Positions 10,878 to 19,324 of a stretch of DNA of 64,000 bases are shown piece after piece (positions within the stretch are counted from its first letter, which is position 1; each line of letters starts with the position of its first letter). This DNA is from Flagellimonas_B algarum (GTDB lineage Bacteria; Bacteroidota; Bacteroidia; Flavobacteriales; Flavobacteriaceae), in NCBI RefSeq assembly GCF_040513375.1, contig NZ_JBEVTG010000001.1, forward strand, positions 930,001 through 994,000, in the 5' to 3' direction. The notes under the pieces are model-generated. The model made no database searches. It had not been told where the DNA came from and worked only from the letters and a program-made list of their open reading frames with translations. The translations under genes were made by a program, and so were the position numbers.

Positions 10878-10948
10878 GGCATCGTGGCCGAGTGGCTAGG
10901 CACAGCTCTGCAAAAGCTTGTACAGCGGTTCGAATCCGCTCGATGCCT
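10878..10948 (+). tRNA. tRNA-Cys (GCA)
   Basis: A 71-base cloverleaf. Acceptor stem GGCATCG/CGATGCC is perfect (10878-10884 with 10941-10947), the T arm AGCGG/CCGCT encloses TTCGAAT, and the anticodon loop CTGCAAA holds GCA at 10910-10912. Discriminator base is T, as expected for tRNA-Cys. CCA is not encoded. The outermost anticodon-stem pair is a C-T mismatch; otherwise it is regular. Confidence 0.95.
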
Positions 10949-10953
10949 CATCC

Positions 10954-10980
10954 AAAACCCAACTTAGGTTGGGTTTTTTT
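10954..10980. terminator. Bidirectional terminator between tRNA-Cys and the LysE gene
   Basis: Perfect 10-bp stem AAAACCCAAC / GTTGGGTTTT with a 4-base loop, followed by T's on the plus strand and preceded by A's, so it can serve both converging transcripts. The stop codon of the minus-strand LysE gene (10964-10966) lies in the hairpin itself. Confidence 0.85.
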
Positions 10981-11638
10981 GTTCACTGATCCTTTCAATA
11001 CCGTCTTTGATGTTAAAGCGGTCTTTTGGGAGAAACCCTTTGATGATGAGCACCAATCCACAGACCATCAATACGACACCCAAGCCTTTTTTGATATAAG
11101 CGATCCGTTCTTTGGTCAATTTCCGTTTGAGCTGTTTGGCCAAAATGATCTTAAAAAGATCGGTAATGAAATAAGTCGCCAACATACTACCGAAAAAAAT
11201 AAAGATTCGATTCGGGATATTATCAAGACTTGGTCCCACAATGATCAATACCCCTAGCCAGAACACCAGAACACCGATATTGATGAAGTTGAGCAGAAAC
11301 CCTTTGACCATTAACCCGACATAGGTTCCCTTTGAGGCTTTGACTTGATCTTTCTTCGGTGCTTTCTTAACGAAAATCACCAATCCATAAACCAACAATA
11401 TCATCCCCCCGAAAACATAAAGTCCTGGTTGATTGCTCAAGTTTTCTAGAAGTTGGAAACTACTGAAATAGGCAATGATTAGAAAAAGGATATCGGCTAA
11501 AATCACCCCGATATTGAAAGAAACCCCTGCTCGAAAACCTTTTGTCGCACTGGTCTCGAGCAAGACGAAAAAGACAGGGCCTACCATAAAACTAAGTAAG
11601 AACCCTAAAGGAATCGCTGCTTGGATATCTTCCCACAT
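10964..11638 (-). CDS. LysE-family amino-acid/metabolite exporter
   Basis: 224 residues with about six hydrophobic membrane segments. The N-terminal motif PLGFLLSFMVGPVFFVLLETS is typical of the LysE/RhtB superfamily (GxxxxxxPGPxxxxxxxxs), as is the following GFRAGVSFNIGVILADILF. The C-terminal two hydrophobic spans end in a short charged tail. Family members export amino acids or other small metabolites from the cytoplasm using ion gradients; the substrate here is not evident. The start is one base after the stop of the upstream GIN-domain gene, so the two are probably co-transcribed. The stop lies inside the bidirectional terminator. Confidence 0.9.
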   Translation of the reverse strand: MWEDIQAAIPLGFLLSFMVGPVFFVLLETSATKGFRAGVSFNIGVILADILFLIIAYFSSFQLLENLSNQPGLYVFGGMILLVYGLVIFVKKAPKKDQVKASKGTYVGLMVKGFLLNFINIGVLVFWLGVLIIVGPSLDNIPNRIFIFFGSMLATYFITDLFKIILAKQLKRKLTKERIAYIKKGLGVVLMVCGLVLIIKGFLPKDRFNIKDGIERISEQKNPT

Positions 11639-11639
11639 A

Positions 11640-12323
11640 CTAATCGCCCACTATGATTTTTCCCCCGAAAACCGTTTTCTTATCGATTTTCTTAGGATTG
11701 CCAAAGACCTTGACATTACCGCCGGCTTTTACATCGGCCTTGACATAGTTGGTAGCGAAAATTTCGGCGTTGCCACCTGCGTTGACGGAAATCGTCGTGA
11801 ATTCCGTTCTCAACTGTCGTGCAAGGTAACTCCCTCCCGTATTGATCGTGACATCCTGGTTTCGAGAGGATCCCATGGCATACACATCCCCACCGGTAAT
11901 CGCACGGATCAATACTTGTTCGGTCTCACAACTCAGTTCGATTTCCGCGCCTTCTTGGGCCCTCAGATCCAACACCGGCTGCTTGATCATTTCGTCGGAA
12001 TAGATTCGTGCATCCTCATTCGCATCAATGATGTTCAGGGTTTCGGAATAATACAAATCGACAAAGGTGCGGTATCCACTGAATATCTTATCGATTTCCA
12101 TACGGATCTTCAAACGGCCTTTGTTATTGACAATGGCGACCTTGTTCGTATTCGCCCCACTTATGACGGCTTTATTCGTGTTGGAACGTATCAAACGTAC
12201 CGAGATACCATCAAAGGCCTTTAATTCATCGAATTTCTCCAATTCCAACGTCAGTTTCCCGTCTTGGGCTACTGCCAGGGCAACATAAAAGAGGGTGGTA
12301 AGAATCAAAAATCCATTTTTCAT
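11640..12323 (-). CDS. Head-GIN (DUF2807) domain secreted protein
   Basis: 227 residues. It starts with a signal peptide (MKNGFLILTTLFYVALAVAQ). The rest is a regular beta-helix-like repeat with the family's signature phrases: FDELKAFDGISVRLI at the N-terminus, runs such as ITGGDVYA and VNAGGNAEIFA, and a C-terminal KAGGNVKVFGNPKKIDKKT. Such head-GIN proteins are common in Bacteroidota and are periplasmic or outer-membrane associated; their molecular role is not established. It lies directly upstream of the LysE exporter with a one-base gap. Function beyond the fold is unknown. Confidence 0.88.
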   Translation of the reverse strand: MKNGFLILTTLFYVALAVAQDGKLTLELEKFDELKAFDGISVRLIRSNTNKAVISGANTNKVAIVNNKGRLKIRMEIDKIFSGYRTFVDLYYSETLNIIDANEDARIYSDEMIKQPVLDLRAQEGAEIELSCETEQVLIRAITGGDVYAMGSSRNQDVTINTGGSYLARQLRTEFTTISVNAGGNAEIFATNYVKADVKAGGNVKVFGNPKKIDKKTVFGGKIIVGD

Positions 12324-12359
12324 AGCATTCGTTCTTTAATTACCGTTTGATGAAGACGG

Positions 12360-14567
12360 TTACGCTTCCAAAACGACCGCTTCTCTTTTACCTACTAAGT
12401 TAAAATCAAGATGTCGCTTCACCAAATCGGTGTTCTTCACGGTAACGACCACTTCATCACCAAGTTGGTAGGTTTCTTTGAAACGTTCACCCACAATGGC
12501 ATATTGTGAAGCGTCAAAGACGTAATAATCGTCTTTGATATCACGGATACGAACCATGCCCTCACATTTATTCTCAACGATTTCTACATAAATGCCCCAT
12601 TCGGTAACCCCTGAAATAACGCCTACAAAGGTTTTATCAGCATGGCGTTCCATAAATCGGATTTGCATGTATTTAATGGAATCCCGCTCGGCACTGGCCG
12701 CTAACTGCTCCATTGAAGAAGCATGTTTGCACTTCTCTTCATAAAGCTGCTCATTAGGCGACTTTCCTTTGTCCAAATAATGCTGTAACAATCGGTGTAC
12801 CATCACATCTGGATATCGGCGTATCGGTGAGGTAAAATGACTGTAATAATCGAAAGCGAGTCCGTAATGCCCGATATTGTCAGTGGTATACACTGCCTTG
12901 CTCATGCTCCGTATAGCCAAGGTATCTACCAAGTTCTGCTCCTTTTTTCCTTTAACATCCTTCAATAGTTTGTTTAAGGAAGCACTTACGTTTTCACGAT
13001 TTCGAAGGTCGACCTGATGTCCGAATCTTGAGATGACCCCATTCAATGCCATGAGCTTTTCGATATCCGGCTCATCATGTACCCGATATATGAACGTTTT
13101 TTTAGGTACTTGTTTCCCGATATAGGCCGCCACTTTTTTATTGGCCAAGAGCATGAACTCCTCGATCAACTTATTGGCATCCTTGGCCTCTTTAAAATAA
13201 ACCCCCTCGGGATCATTGTCGGCATTCAGATAAAATTTGACCTCGATCTTATCAAACGAAATCGCCCCGGATCCCATACGTTCCTTGCGCATGATCTTTG
13301 CCAAGGCATCCAATTTGGTGATGGCCGTAACGATACTTTCATCCACTTCATAGGCCGCTTTTCGTATGGAAATTTCTTTTGGGACGGTCCCTTTTCCTGT
13401 TTCGATGATGTGCTGTGCTTCTTCATAAGCGAAACGTTCGTTCGAATCGATGACCGTTCGCCCAAACCATTGGTTCACTATTTTCGCCTCCTTCGTTATT
13501 TCGAACACCGCTGAAAAGGTATATTTCTCCTCATTGGGCCGTAACGAACATACTTGATTCGATAACACTTCAGGAAGCATTGGGACCACTCTATCTACCA
13601 GATAAATCGAAGTCGCACGGTCAAAAGCTTCTTCGTCAAGTACGGAGCCTTCCTCTACATAATGGGAAACATCAGCGATATGGATTCCGACTTCGAAATT
13701 TCCATTTTCAAGAATTTCAAAAGATAGGGCATCATCAAAATCCTTCGCATCCTTGGGATCTATCGTAAAGGTCAAAACCTGGCGCATATCACGTCGCTTA
13801 GCGATCTCTTCGGGTCGAATCGACATGTCAATGGTTTTGGTATACGCTTCCACTTCATGTGGAAATTCATAGGGCAACCCATATTCGGCAAGGATGGCAT
13901 GCATCTCCGTTTGATGATCTCCCGGTCTTCCCAAAACCTCCAAAACCGAACCATAGGGTGAATCGGCATCATCAGGCCACATTCCCAAAGCAACGAGTAC
14001 CTTATCGCCATCTTTGGCTTTATTCAGCTTTTCAATAGGAACGAAAATATCGGTATACATCCGACTGTCCATCGGCCGAATAAATGCGAAGGTTTTTTGT
14101 TTATCGACAATACCTACATAGTTCTCCTTTTTCCGCTCTAAGACCCTTTTGACGATACCTTCTTGACGTTTCGAACCCCGCTTTTGTTTAATCTGTACTT
14201 CGACGCGATCTCCATGAAAGGCCCTGTTCAAGTCCGAAGCGGCGATGAAAACGTCATTTTCCACTCCTTCTGCAACCAGATAGGCATTTCCACTTGAAGT
14301 GAGATCGATGACGCCTTCCAAGACCGGCGCGGAACTGGCTGCTTTCATAAATTTTCCACGTTCGACTTCAATGATCCGCTTTTTTTGTTTCAACTGCCCC
14401 AGCTTTTTGATTATGGCGTTTCGGTCCTTAGTATCCCGAATACCCAATTGGGAGGCCAGTTGCTTGTAGTTATAGCTTTTCGAGGGATTCTTCTCAAGAA
14501 TAGTGAAGATCCCTTTCGTTATTTCATTACTGCGCTGGCTCTTGGCCCTGCGTTTCTTTTTAGACAT
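12360..14567 (-). CDS. rnr: Ribonuclease R, 3'-5' exoribonuclease
   Basis: 735 residues, the normal size. Order of domains: N-terminal winged-helix segment (~1-75, basic start MSKKKRRAKSQRSNE), two OB-fold cold-shock domains (~80-230), the RNB catalytic domain (~255-590) with the Asp cluster DPKDAKDFDDA around residue 270, and a C-terminal S1 domain (~635-725). It degrades structured RNA processively in the cytosol and takes part in rRNA/tRNA quality control. It diverges from rpiB across a 557-base A+T-rich gap. The upstream sequence on this strand has a near -7 box (TAATTTTC, one mismatch). Confidence 0.96.
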   Translation of the reverse strand: MSKKKRRAKSQRSNEITKGIFTILEKNPSKSYNYKQLASQLGIRDTKDRNAIIKKLGQLKQKKRIIEVERGKFMKAASSAPVLEGVIDLTSSGNAYLVAEGVENDVFIAASDLNRAFHGDRVEVQIKQKRGSKRQEGIVKRVLERKKENYVGIVDKQKTFAFIRPMDSRMYTDIFVPIEKLNKAKDGDKVLVALGMWPDDADSPYGSVLEVLGRPGDHQTEMHAILAEYGLPYEFPHEVEAYTKTIDMSIRPEEIAKRRDMRQVLTFTIDPKDAKDFDDALSFEILENGNFEVGIHIADVSHYVEEGSVLDEEAFDRATSIYLVDRVVPMLPEVLSNQVCSLRPNEEKYTFSAVFEITKEAKIVNQWFGRTVIDSNERFAYEEAQHIIETGKGTVPKEISIRKAAYEVDESIVTAITKLDALAKIMRKERMGSGAISFDKIEVKFYLNADNDPEGVYFKEAKDANKLIEEFMLLANKKVAAYIGKQVPKKTFIYRVHDEPDIEKLMALNGVISRFGHQVDLRNRENVSASLNKLLKDVKGKKEQNLVDTLAIRSMSKAVYTTDNIGHYGLAFDYYSHFTSPIRRYPDVMVHRLLQHYLDKGKSPNEQLYEEKCKHASSMEQLAASAERDSIKYMQIRFMERHADKTFVGVISGVTEWGIYVEIVENKCEGMVRIRDIKDDYYVFDASQYAIVGERFKETYQLGDEVVVTVKNTDLVKRHLDFNLVGKREAVVLEA

Positions 14568-14802
14568 GGGCGAAAATTACAAATTAAAATCCACCTCGCG
14601 GGCTGAATCGTCAGGGTTGCCAACAGATATAAACAATACATAACAATCCTTTTTTTTCTTTTTTAAAATTTTAATAAAATGATAATGATTATGGTGTGTT
14701 GATAAATGGAATAAGTTTTTGGAGTTTTATTTGTTTTGAACGATCAAGAGATTTTATCTACCGATTGTGAATTGTATTCCATCCTCATGATGAAGCAGAT
14801 AG

Positions 14803-14832
14803 CGAACTTATAAACATCCTTTCATAAGTTCG
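14803..14832. repeat. 9-bp inverted repeat in the rnr-rpiB gap
   Basis: Perfect arms CGAACTTAT (14803-14811) and ATAAGTTCG (14824-14832) with a 12-base spacer. No T-run follows, so it is not a terminator; a protein-binding site or cruciform is possible. Confidence 0.5.
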
Positions 14833-15100
14833 ATCAACAACTTTTTTGTGATAAGTAAAAGTGTATTTGGTGTTAGCTAACCCCTTATCGTGTTTGATAA
14901 AACCATGGAAATTCATGAGATTTCCGTTTGAAGATTCCCAAGATGTTTCTTATTGGGAATATCGATTGAAAAATCAAAATAAATCCATGAAGGGTTTTCC
15001 GCTGATTGTCCACAAATGGTACAATTTCATAAAATGTTGATTCTAAAAGTTTTACTGGTTTTTGTTTTTGCTTATCAACAAGGCCCATTCAAAAGAATCG

Positions 15101-15108
15101 TACCTTTG
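15101..15108 (+). promoter_or_regulatory. -7 box upstream of rpiB
   Basis: TACCTTTG matches TAnnTTTG exactly and lies 16 bases before the rpiB ATG. A TTG at the expected -33 distance is absent. Confidence 0.45.
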
Positions 15109-15124
15109 AAATTACCGAACCAAA

Positions 15125-15565
15125 ATGAACACCATGAAAATAGCTATAGGCAATGACCATGCCGGCACCGAATACAAATTGGCGATTGTTGGTCTTTTGA
15201 AATCAAAGGGTATTGAAGTGACCAATTATGGTACCGATGGTACGGATAGTGTTGATTATCCGGATTTTGTACATCCGGTAGCCAATGATGTCGCTTCGGG
15301 CGCAGTGGACTTTGGAATCGTTATCTGTGGTAGTGGAAACGGAGCCTCGATGACCATTAACAAACATCAAATGGTTCGAGGCGCTTTGTGTTGGAGCAAG
15401 GAAATCACCGCTTTGGCCAGAGAGCACAACGATGCGAATATCCTAAGTCTTCCAGCACGCTTTATCGCTTTACCCCAAGCGCTTGAAATGGTCGAAACTT
15501 TTTTAAAGACCGAATTCGAAGGTGGTAGGCATGAAAGAAGGATCGAAAAGATTCCTTGTCAGTAA
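15125..15565 (+). CDS. rpiB: Ribose-5-phosphate isomerase B
   Basis: 146 residues, usual length. The N-terminus MKIAIGNDHAGTEYK (ATG at 15134 is an alternative start), the segment GTDSVDYPDFVHPVA, and the GIVICGSGNGASMTINKH loop are hallmark RpiB/LacAB motifs. The loop has the catalytic-site Cys and the GNG that recognises the phosphate sugar. The enzyme interconverts ribose 5-phosphate and ribulose 5-phosphate in the pentose phosphate pathway. A GNAT gene starts 8 bases after its stop, suggesting an operon. Confidence 0.96.
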   Translation: MNTMKIAIGNDHAGTEYKLAIVGLLKSKGIEVTNYGTDGTDSVDYPDFVHPVANDVASGAVDFGIVICGSGNGASMTINKHQMVRGALCWSKEITALAREHNDANILSLPARFIALPQALEMVETFLKTEFEGGRHERRIEKIPCQ

Positions 15566-15573
15566 TTCATGAA

Positions 15574-16029
15574 ATGAAAATAAGGGTACGAAAATTCAAT
15601 GAATTGAGTACATCGGAATTGTATCAAGTATTGCAATTGCGCAGCGCGGTATTTGTAGTGGAACAGCAATGTATTTATCAAGATGTTGATGGTAAGGACC
15701 AAAAAGCCCATCATGTAATGGTTGAAATAGATGGTAAGGTGGTCGGCTACACGCGGATTTTCGAGCCTGGCGATTATTTCGAAAATACCAGTATAGGTAG
15801 GGTAGTCGTTGAAAAGGACAAACGTGCATTGGGCCTCGGGGTCGATTTGATGCAAGCTTCGATAACCTATATCGAAACGGAGCTGCAACAAGGGGTAATT
15901 GAACTCTCTGCCCAGACGTATCTTAAGCGGTTTTACAATGACTTAGGGTTCAAAGTAGTCGGTGAAGGATATTTGGAAGACGGTATTCCGCATATCAAAA
16001 TGATTCGGAAAACCCCTATTTCAGCTTAA
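15574..16029 (+). CDS. ElaA-like GNAT N-acetyltransferase
   Basis: About 151 residues from the ATG at 15574 (MKIRVRKFNELS); a TTG at 15556 would add six residues but overlaps rpiB. The sequence LYQVLQLRSAVFVVEQQCIYQDVDGKD is the ElaA-type N-terminus. SIGRVVVEKDKRALGLGVDLM is the acetyl-CoA-binding motif A (normally R/QxxGxG/A; here RALGLG), and the C-terminus has the QTYLKRFYNDLGFKVVGE motif B. It should transfer an acetyl group to an unknown amine. It sits 8 bases behind rpiB and converges with the methyltransferase gene. Confidence 0.9.
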   Translation: MKIRVRKFNELSTSELYQVLQLRSAVFVVEQQCIYQDVDGKDQKAHHVMVEIDGKVVGYTRIFEPGDYFENTSIGRVVVEKDKRALGLGVDLMQASITYIETELQQGVIELSAQTYLKRFYNDLGFKVVGEGYLEDGIPHIKMIRKTPISA

Positions 16030-16043
16030 TATTCTTCTAAAAT

Positions 16044-17264
16044 TTACCGTTGCGTTTGATCGTATAAGCTTCTACCGATACGTTCGACAATACCCACGAC
16101 CAGGGCATTCCCCATAAAAAACGCCCTTTTGGCATCGGAAACCCCTTTCAAGGCCGTATGATCATCAGGAAACATGTTGAGTCTTTCCAATTCTACAGGA
16201 GTGAGCCTTCGTAACCCTTTGGAGGTATTGACCACATGTTTAAATCGTGAAGGGGTACGTCCTCCTTCACCGGTGATGATGGTTCGTGAGGGTTGATCCA
16301 AAGCATCGGGGAAGACCATACTTCCCTCACTATACGTATACTTGAATCCTGATGATGAAGTGCGGGTTTCTTTTTTGGCCCCTTTCAGGTATTTCCACTT
16401 ATCGATATCCTCTATGGGAATATAAAAAGCTTCATCGACCTTGTTTACCAATACATCCCCTAAATCGGTCCGATTTCCAGAATGATTGGCTTCCGCTTGC
16501 ATGGTGGTTATGCGCCCCTCGAAACAGAGCCCGGCATTTAGAAAGGGGGATAACCCCTGTTCAAGATTAAAGGTATTCGAAAGGGTCACCAAATCACCAT
16601 CCAAAGCGAAGGCGTTTTTTTTCTTGTGTTCCCCTTTAATTGGCAGGGCATTGGCCAACACCCCTTGGTGTTCGATCCATTCAGTGGTATGGGCTGATAC
16701 GCTCTTGAATATTTTGGTGCTGTTATGATAGGCAACGATAAACACCCGTCTTCTTCGTTGTGGCATGCCGTAATCGGCCGCATTAATAACGCGCCATTCC
16801 ACAGCATAGCCCAAATCGACCAAACTGCGTAACATAATCGCAAAATCACGACCGCGTTGTTGGGCAGGTGATTTTAAAAGACGATCAACGTTTTCAAGGA
16901 TAAGGTATTTGGGCTTGGTCTTTTTTTCGTCTAAAATGCGATGGATCGACCACCATAGTACTCCTTTTTTCCCCAGAAGACCTTTGGAACTCTTCAAGGT
17001 ATTCGCTACGGAATAATCTTGACAAGGAAACCCCCCTACCAATACATCATGATCGGGAATTTCGGCGGTGGGCACGTTTTCGATATTGCCATTCGTGTGG
17101 CCTTTTGAGCCAAAACGAGCCTCGTATACCCATGAGGCATGCTGTGCTTTTGTAGAAGGCTCCCACTGGTTGCTCCAAACCACTTCAAACCCCCCGGAAT
17201 TTTCCAATCCCAGGCGAAAACCACCGACACCCGCAAAAAGTTCGCAAACCTTGAATTTTCGCAT
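16044..17264 (-). CDS. DNA (cytosine-5-)-methyltransferase, solitary
   Basis: 406 residues with the C5-methyltransferase motifs in canonical order. Motif I ELFAGVGGFRLGLE (residues 8-21) binds AdoMet; motif IV is GGFPCQDYS with the catalytic Cys81; motif VI is ENVDRLL; motif VIII is QRRRRVFIVAY. A variable target-recognition stretch spans ~200-310, and motif X near the C-terminus is FFMGNALVVGIVERIG. It methylates cytosine in double-stranded DNA; the target sequence cannot be read. No restriction endonuclease, Vsr or specificity gene is adjacent, so it looks like an orphan enzyme (regulatory or protective) or the remains of a restriction system. No obvious compositional break with its neighbours. 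Confidence 0.93.
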   Translation of the reverse strand: MRKFKVCELFAGVGGFRLGLENSGGFEVVWSNQWEPSTKAQHASWVYEARFGSKGHTNGNIENVPTAEIPDHDVLVGGFPCQDYSVANTLKSSKGLLGKKGVLWWSIHRILDEKKTKPKYLILENVDRLLKSPAQQRGRDFAIMLRSLVDLGYAVEWRVINAADYGMPQRRRRVFIVAYHNSTKIFKSVSAHTTEWIEHQGVLANALPIKGEHKKKNAFALDGDLVTLSNTFNLEQGLSPFLNAGLCFEGRITTMQAEANHSGNRTDLGDVLVNKVDEAFYIPIEDIDKWKYLKGAKKETRTSSSGFKYTYSEGSMVFPDALDQPSRTIITGEGGRTPSRFKHVVNTSKGLRRLTPVELERLNMFPDDHTALKGVSDAKRAFFMGNALVVGIVERIGRSLYDQTQR

Positions 17265-17314
17265 GCTTAAAAATAGGGAGTTCCCCCCATTAATTCGAGG
17301 TTAAGGTTGCTGAT

Positions 17315-17716
17315 TTATCGAACGACTTCGCTGATCAGCACTATGGGTTGGATGTTGGTATAATTAGGGATGTCCCCAACGATTTGGGCCGCGTTGGGCC
17401 CGAAGGCATTTTCATAATCTGCCAACGAATCAAAATAAAAGTACCCAGCAGCTAAGAACGGTACCGGTTCTTCAGGGGTACGACCGGCCATACCCTTATC
17501 GATCTGCATCATTTTCAGCGCATCACCGAAAAGGGATGCCGCCATGGGCATGTGTTTGGTGGCATAATACTCCATATCGAAGGTTTTGCCTTCCCCGTTG
17601 GGATAAAGAATGGCTACTTTCACCATTCCTTTCTTGGGCATCTCGTCTTGGGCCCGTACCGAAGTGACCAGCATTAAAGCGAAAACGGCGCCTAATAACA
17701 GTTTGGAAATTTGCAT
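17315..17716 (-). CDS. EthD-family small protein with signal peptide
   Basis: 133 residues. A signal peptide (MQISKLLLGAVFALMLVTSVRA, then QDEMP) precedes a ferredoxin-like dimeric alpha/beta-barrel domain. Typical EthD features are MVKVAILYPNGEG, YYATKHMPMAASLFG (the conserved HxP/HMP motif) and the C-terminal IPNYTNIQPIVLISEVV. Members of this fold bind or convert small aromatic or oxidised compounds; a secreted form is unusual but occurs in Bacteroidota. The substrate is unknown. It is the gene immediately upstream of the methyltransferase (50-base gap). Confidence 0.85.
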   Translation of the reverse strand: MQISKLLLGAVFALMLVTSVRAQDEMPKKGMVKVAILYPNGEGKTFDMEYYATKHMPMAASLFGDALKMMQIDKGMAGRTPEEPVPFLAAGYFYFDSLADYENAFGPNAAQIVGDIPNYTNIQPIVLISEVVR

Positions 17717-17857
17717 AACTATTGGTTTAGAAGGTGTTAGACTTATAAAAATAGGTTTCTATTGAAACTAAGGGGTACTACTAGTCTGAATTAACCAGAA
17801 ATTAACAGCAGCCGGGCACCCCGTAATTCACGCTCAGCAATGGCAATGGTGGTTGGA

Positions 17858-18415
17858 TTAGTTTAAGGGGATGGATATACCGAAAGCGACCGCCCCACCG
17901 AATTGTTCTACACTAGGATGGAAAAAATAAGTCAAGGCAAAATCAATACCTCGTCTTGGGCCGAGTTCAAAACCGAGGGTTGCGGGAATATGTAGGATGG
18001 GCCCGCTTTTATCGATATTGGCAAACGGCGTGATAGTTTCAAAGGTCCCGATCGAAACCCCGACCCCACCTTCAAGATATGGAGCGAACCATTTTATAGG
18101 CGCCCGGATCCTTGCCTTAGCACCGACCAAGGCCGCATTGGTAGTGGCACGAAACCCGTCATCATCATCACTGGTGAGCAATACCGCCAGGTAGGGCCTG
18201 AACTCGGCCCAAGACCGCAAAGGCATCACATACTCGCCTTGTAGAAAAAAACCTTCGCCGGTAGCATCGACATCGTCATAGGGCACGCTAAGCCCATAGC
18301 CAATGGTCAGGTCGATAGCTCTGGCTCCATAGGTTTGTGCGCTGACATTCTTGGTTATCAGACTTAACACGACAATGGCGGATAGTAATAAGAATCGCCT
18401 GGTCTTTTGTGTCAT
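17858..18415 (-). CDS. Small outer-membrane beta-barrel protein
   Basis: 185 residues from the ATG at 18415 (MTQKTRRFLLLSAIVVLSLI), chosen because it starts a clean signal peptide ending NVSA-QTYG. Longer in-frame upstream sequence overlaps the creatininase gene and is a different-frame shadow. The mature part shows about eight amphipathic strands (TIGYGLSVPYDD, GEYVMPLRSWAEF, PYLEGGVGVSIG, GIDFALTYFFHP) and ends in GGAVAFGISIPLN, like OmpA/OmpX-type or porin-family barrels. Location: outer membrane. Ligand or function unknown. It lies 40 bases after the creatininase gene on the same strand. Confidence 0.8.
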   Translation of the reverse strand: MTQKTRRFLLLSAIVVLSLITKNVSAQTYGARAIDLTIGYGLSVPYDDVDATGEGFFLQGEYVMPLRSWAEFRPYLAVLLTSDDDDGFRATTNAALVGAKARIRAPIKWFAPYLEGGVGVSIGTFETITPFANIDKSGPILHIPATLGFELGPRRGIDFALTYFFHPSVEQFGGAVAFGISIPLN

Positions 18416-18455
18416 TTTATGACTGCTTAGCCATATTTTGGGATTGCAACACGAT

Positions 18456-19232
18456 TTATTCATAAAGTGATTCGGTATCGGTGGTGGCCAATTGATGAAA
18501 CAGTCCTCCAAGCTTTTTACATATCGCTTCGAAGTATTGTCTTCCTTTTGTTGCAGTCGCCGCATTCGGGTTTCCGATGCCCGTATCTTGGCTGACTTTT
18601 GACCACGGTCTTTCCGCCCATGCCCAACCTTCGGTAAAGGCCTGTATTTTGTTCTTTTTTTCAGCGCCATCTCCCCATCTTTCTTTAGGTAATACCAATT
18701 GTGGGGCCAGATGGAGGACCAAGCTGGTTTCCAATTCTCCCGCATGATCCCCAGGGGTCTCGAAATACGCTTTCGTATCGACCACATGGATCCACTCCAC
18801 CACACAGAGGAACATCTTGGGAAATTGTAGGCCTAATTCCCTTATGATCGCCTTCCAGTTATTACCTCCATGGCTGTTCAATAAAACGAACTTGTGCACC
18901 CCTTGACGTTCAAGAACGGTTATCACGTCTTTCAGAATGGCCATTTGCGTGCTGGGGTTGAGGTTCATGTCGAAACGGATATCGGCCTGGCCCGTATTCA
19001 CTCCGAAGGGAATGGTCGGTAATACCATGATCTTGGCCCCAAGCTCCCAAGCGATGCGCCCGGCTTCTTCAGCGATTGCCGTTCCTTCAATAACATCCGT
19101 AGCATAAGGCAAATGGTAATTATGGGCCTCGGTCGCCCCCCAGGGCAAAATTGCCAGATCGAATCGAGCATCTGAAAGATGCTCCCAATTGGTATCGGCA
19201 AGAACGTAAGGTCGGATCATCGGTATTTTCAC
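18456..19232 (-). CDS. Creatininase-family amidohydrolase
   Basis: 258 residues, full length for the family. Metal-binding and catalytic signatures are present: the early LPWGATEAHNYHLPYATD (Glu, His and Asp ligands), LLNSHGGNNWK in the middle, and GDHAGELETSLVL with a further His/Glu. Members hydrolyse cyclic amides such as creatinine or formamidopyrimidines (MftE and FAPy deformylase-like enzymes); the actual substrate here is open. It probably forms a unit with the downstream barrel protein. No creatine or folate-breakdown genes are adjacent. Confidence 0.9.
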   Translation of the reverse strand: MKIPMIRPYVLADTNWEHLSDARFDLAILPWGATEAHNYHLPYATDVIEGTAIAEEAGRIAWELGAKIMVLPTIPFGVNTGQADIRFDMNLNPSTQMAILKDVITVLERQGVHKFVLLNSHGGNNWKAIIRELGLQFPKMFLCVVEWIHVVDTKAYFETPGDHAGELETSLVLHLAPQLVLPKERWGDGAEKKNKIQAFTEGWAWAERPWSKVSQDTGIGNPNAATATKGRQYFEAICKKLGGLFHQLATTDTESLYE

Positions 19233-19324
19233 GGTTGCAACGGCCCAAATGCTATGAGGGCCCTTATCGGCAGTTGGAAGATACTAAAATTCGGGCGCTC
19301 CGTGATTCGCCCCGTTGAAAAGGA

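Larger units (their letters stand above)
14568..15124. other. Long A+T-rich intergenic region with DnaA-box-like 9-mers (possible origin)
   Basis: 557 bases between divergent rnr and rpiB with no convincing gene. Contents seen: a very A+T-rich pyrimidine/purine run at 14649-14692 that could unwind easily, and three 9-mers each one mismatch from TTATCCACA (14697-14705 minus strand TTATCAACA, 15006-15014 TTGTCCACA, 15072-15080 TTATCAACA). There is also an 11-base palindrome ATAATGATTAT (14682-14692) and a 9-bp inverted repeat (14803-14832). This is origin-like architecture but not proof: it could equally be a double promoter region. rnpA, often origin-proximal in other phyla, is 6 kb away. Confidence 0.3.

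Noticed and set aside
14682..14692. Palindrome ATAATGATTAT resembling a Fur-box core
   Set aside because: Only a partial match to the Fur consensus and no iron gene nearby; kept only as a note in the intergenic entry.
18416..18805. In-frame upstream extension of the small outer-membrane barrel gene
   Set aside because: It overlaps the creatininase gene in another frame and has no family similarity; the signal peptide begins at 18415.
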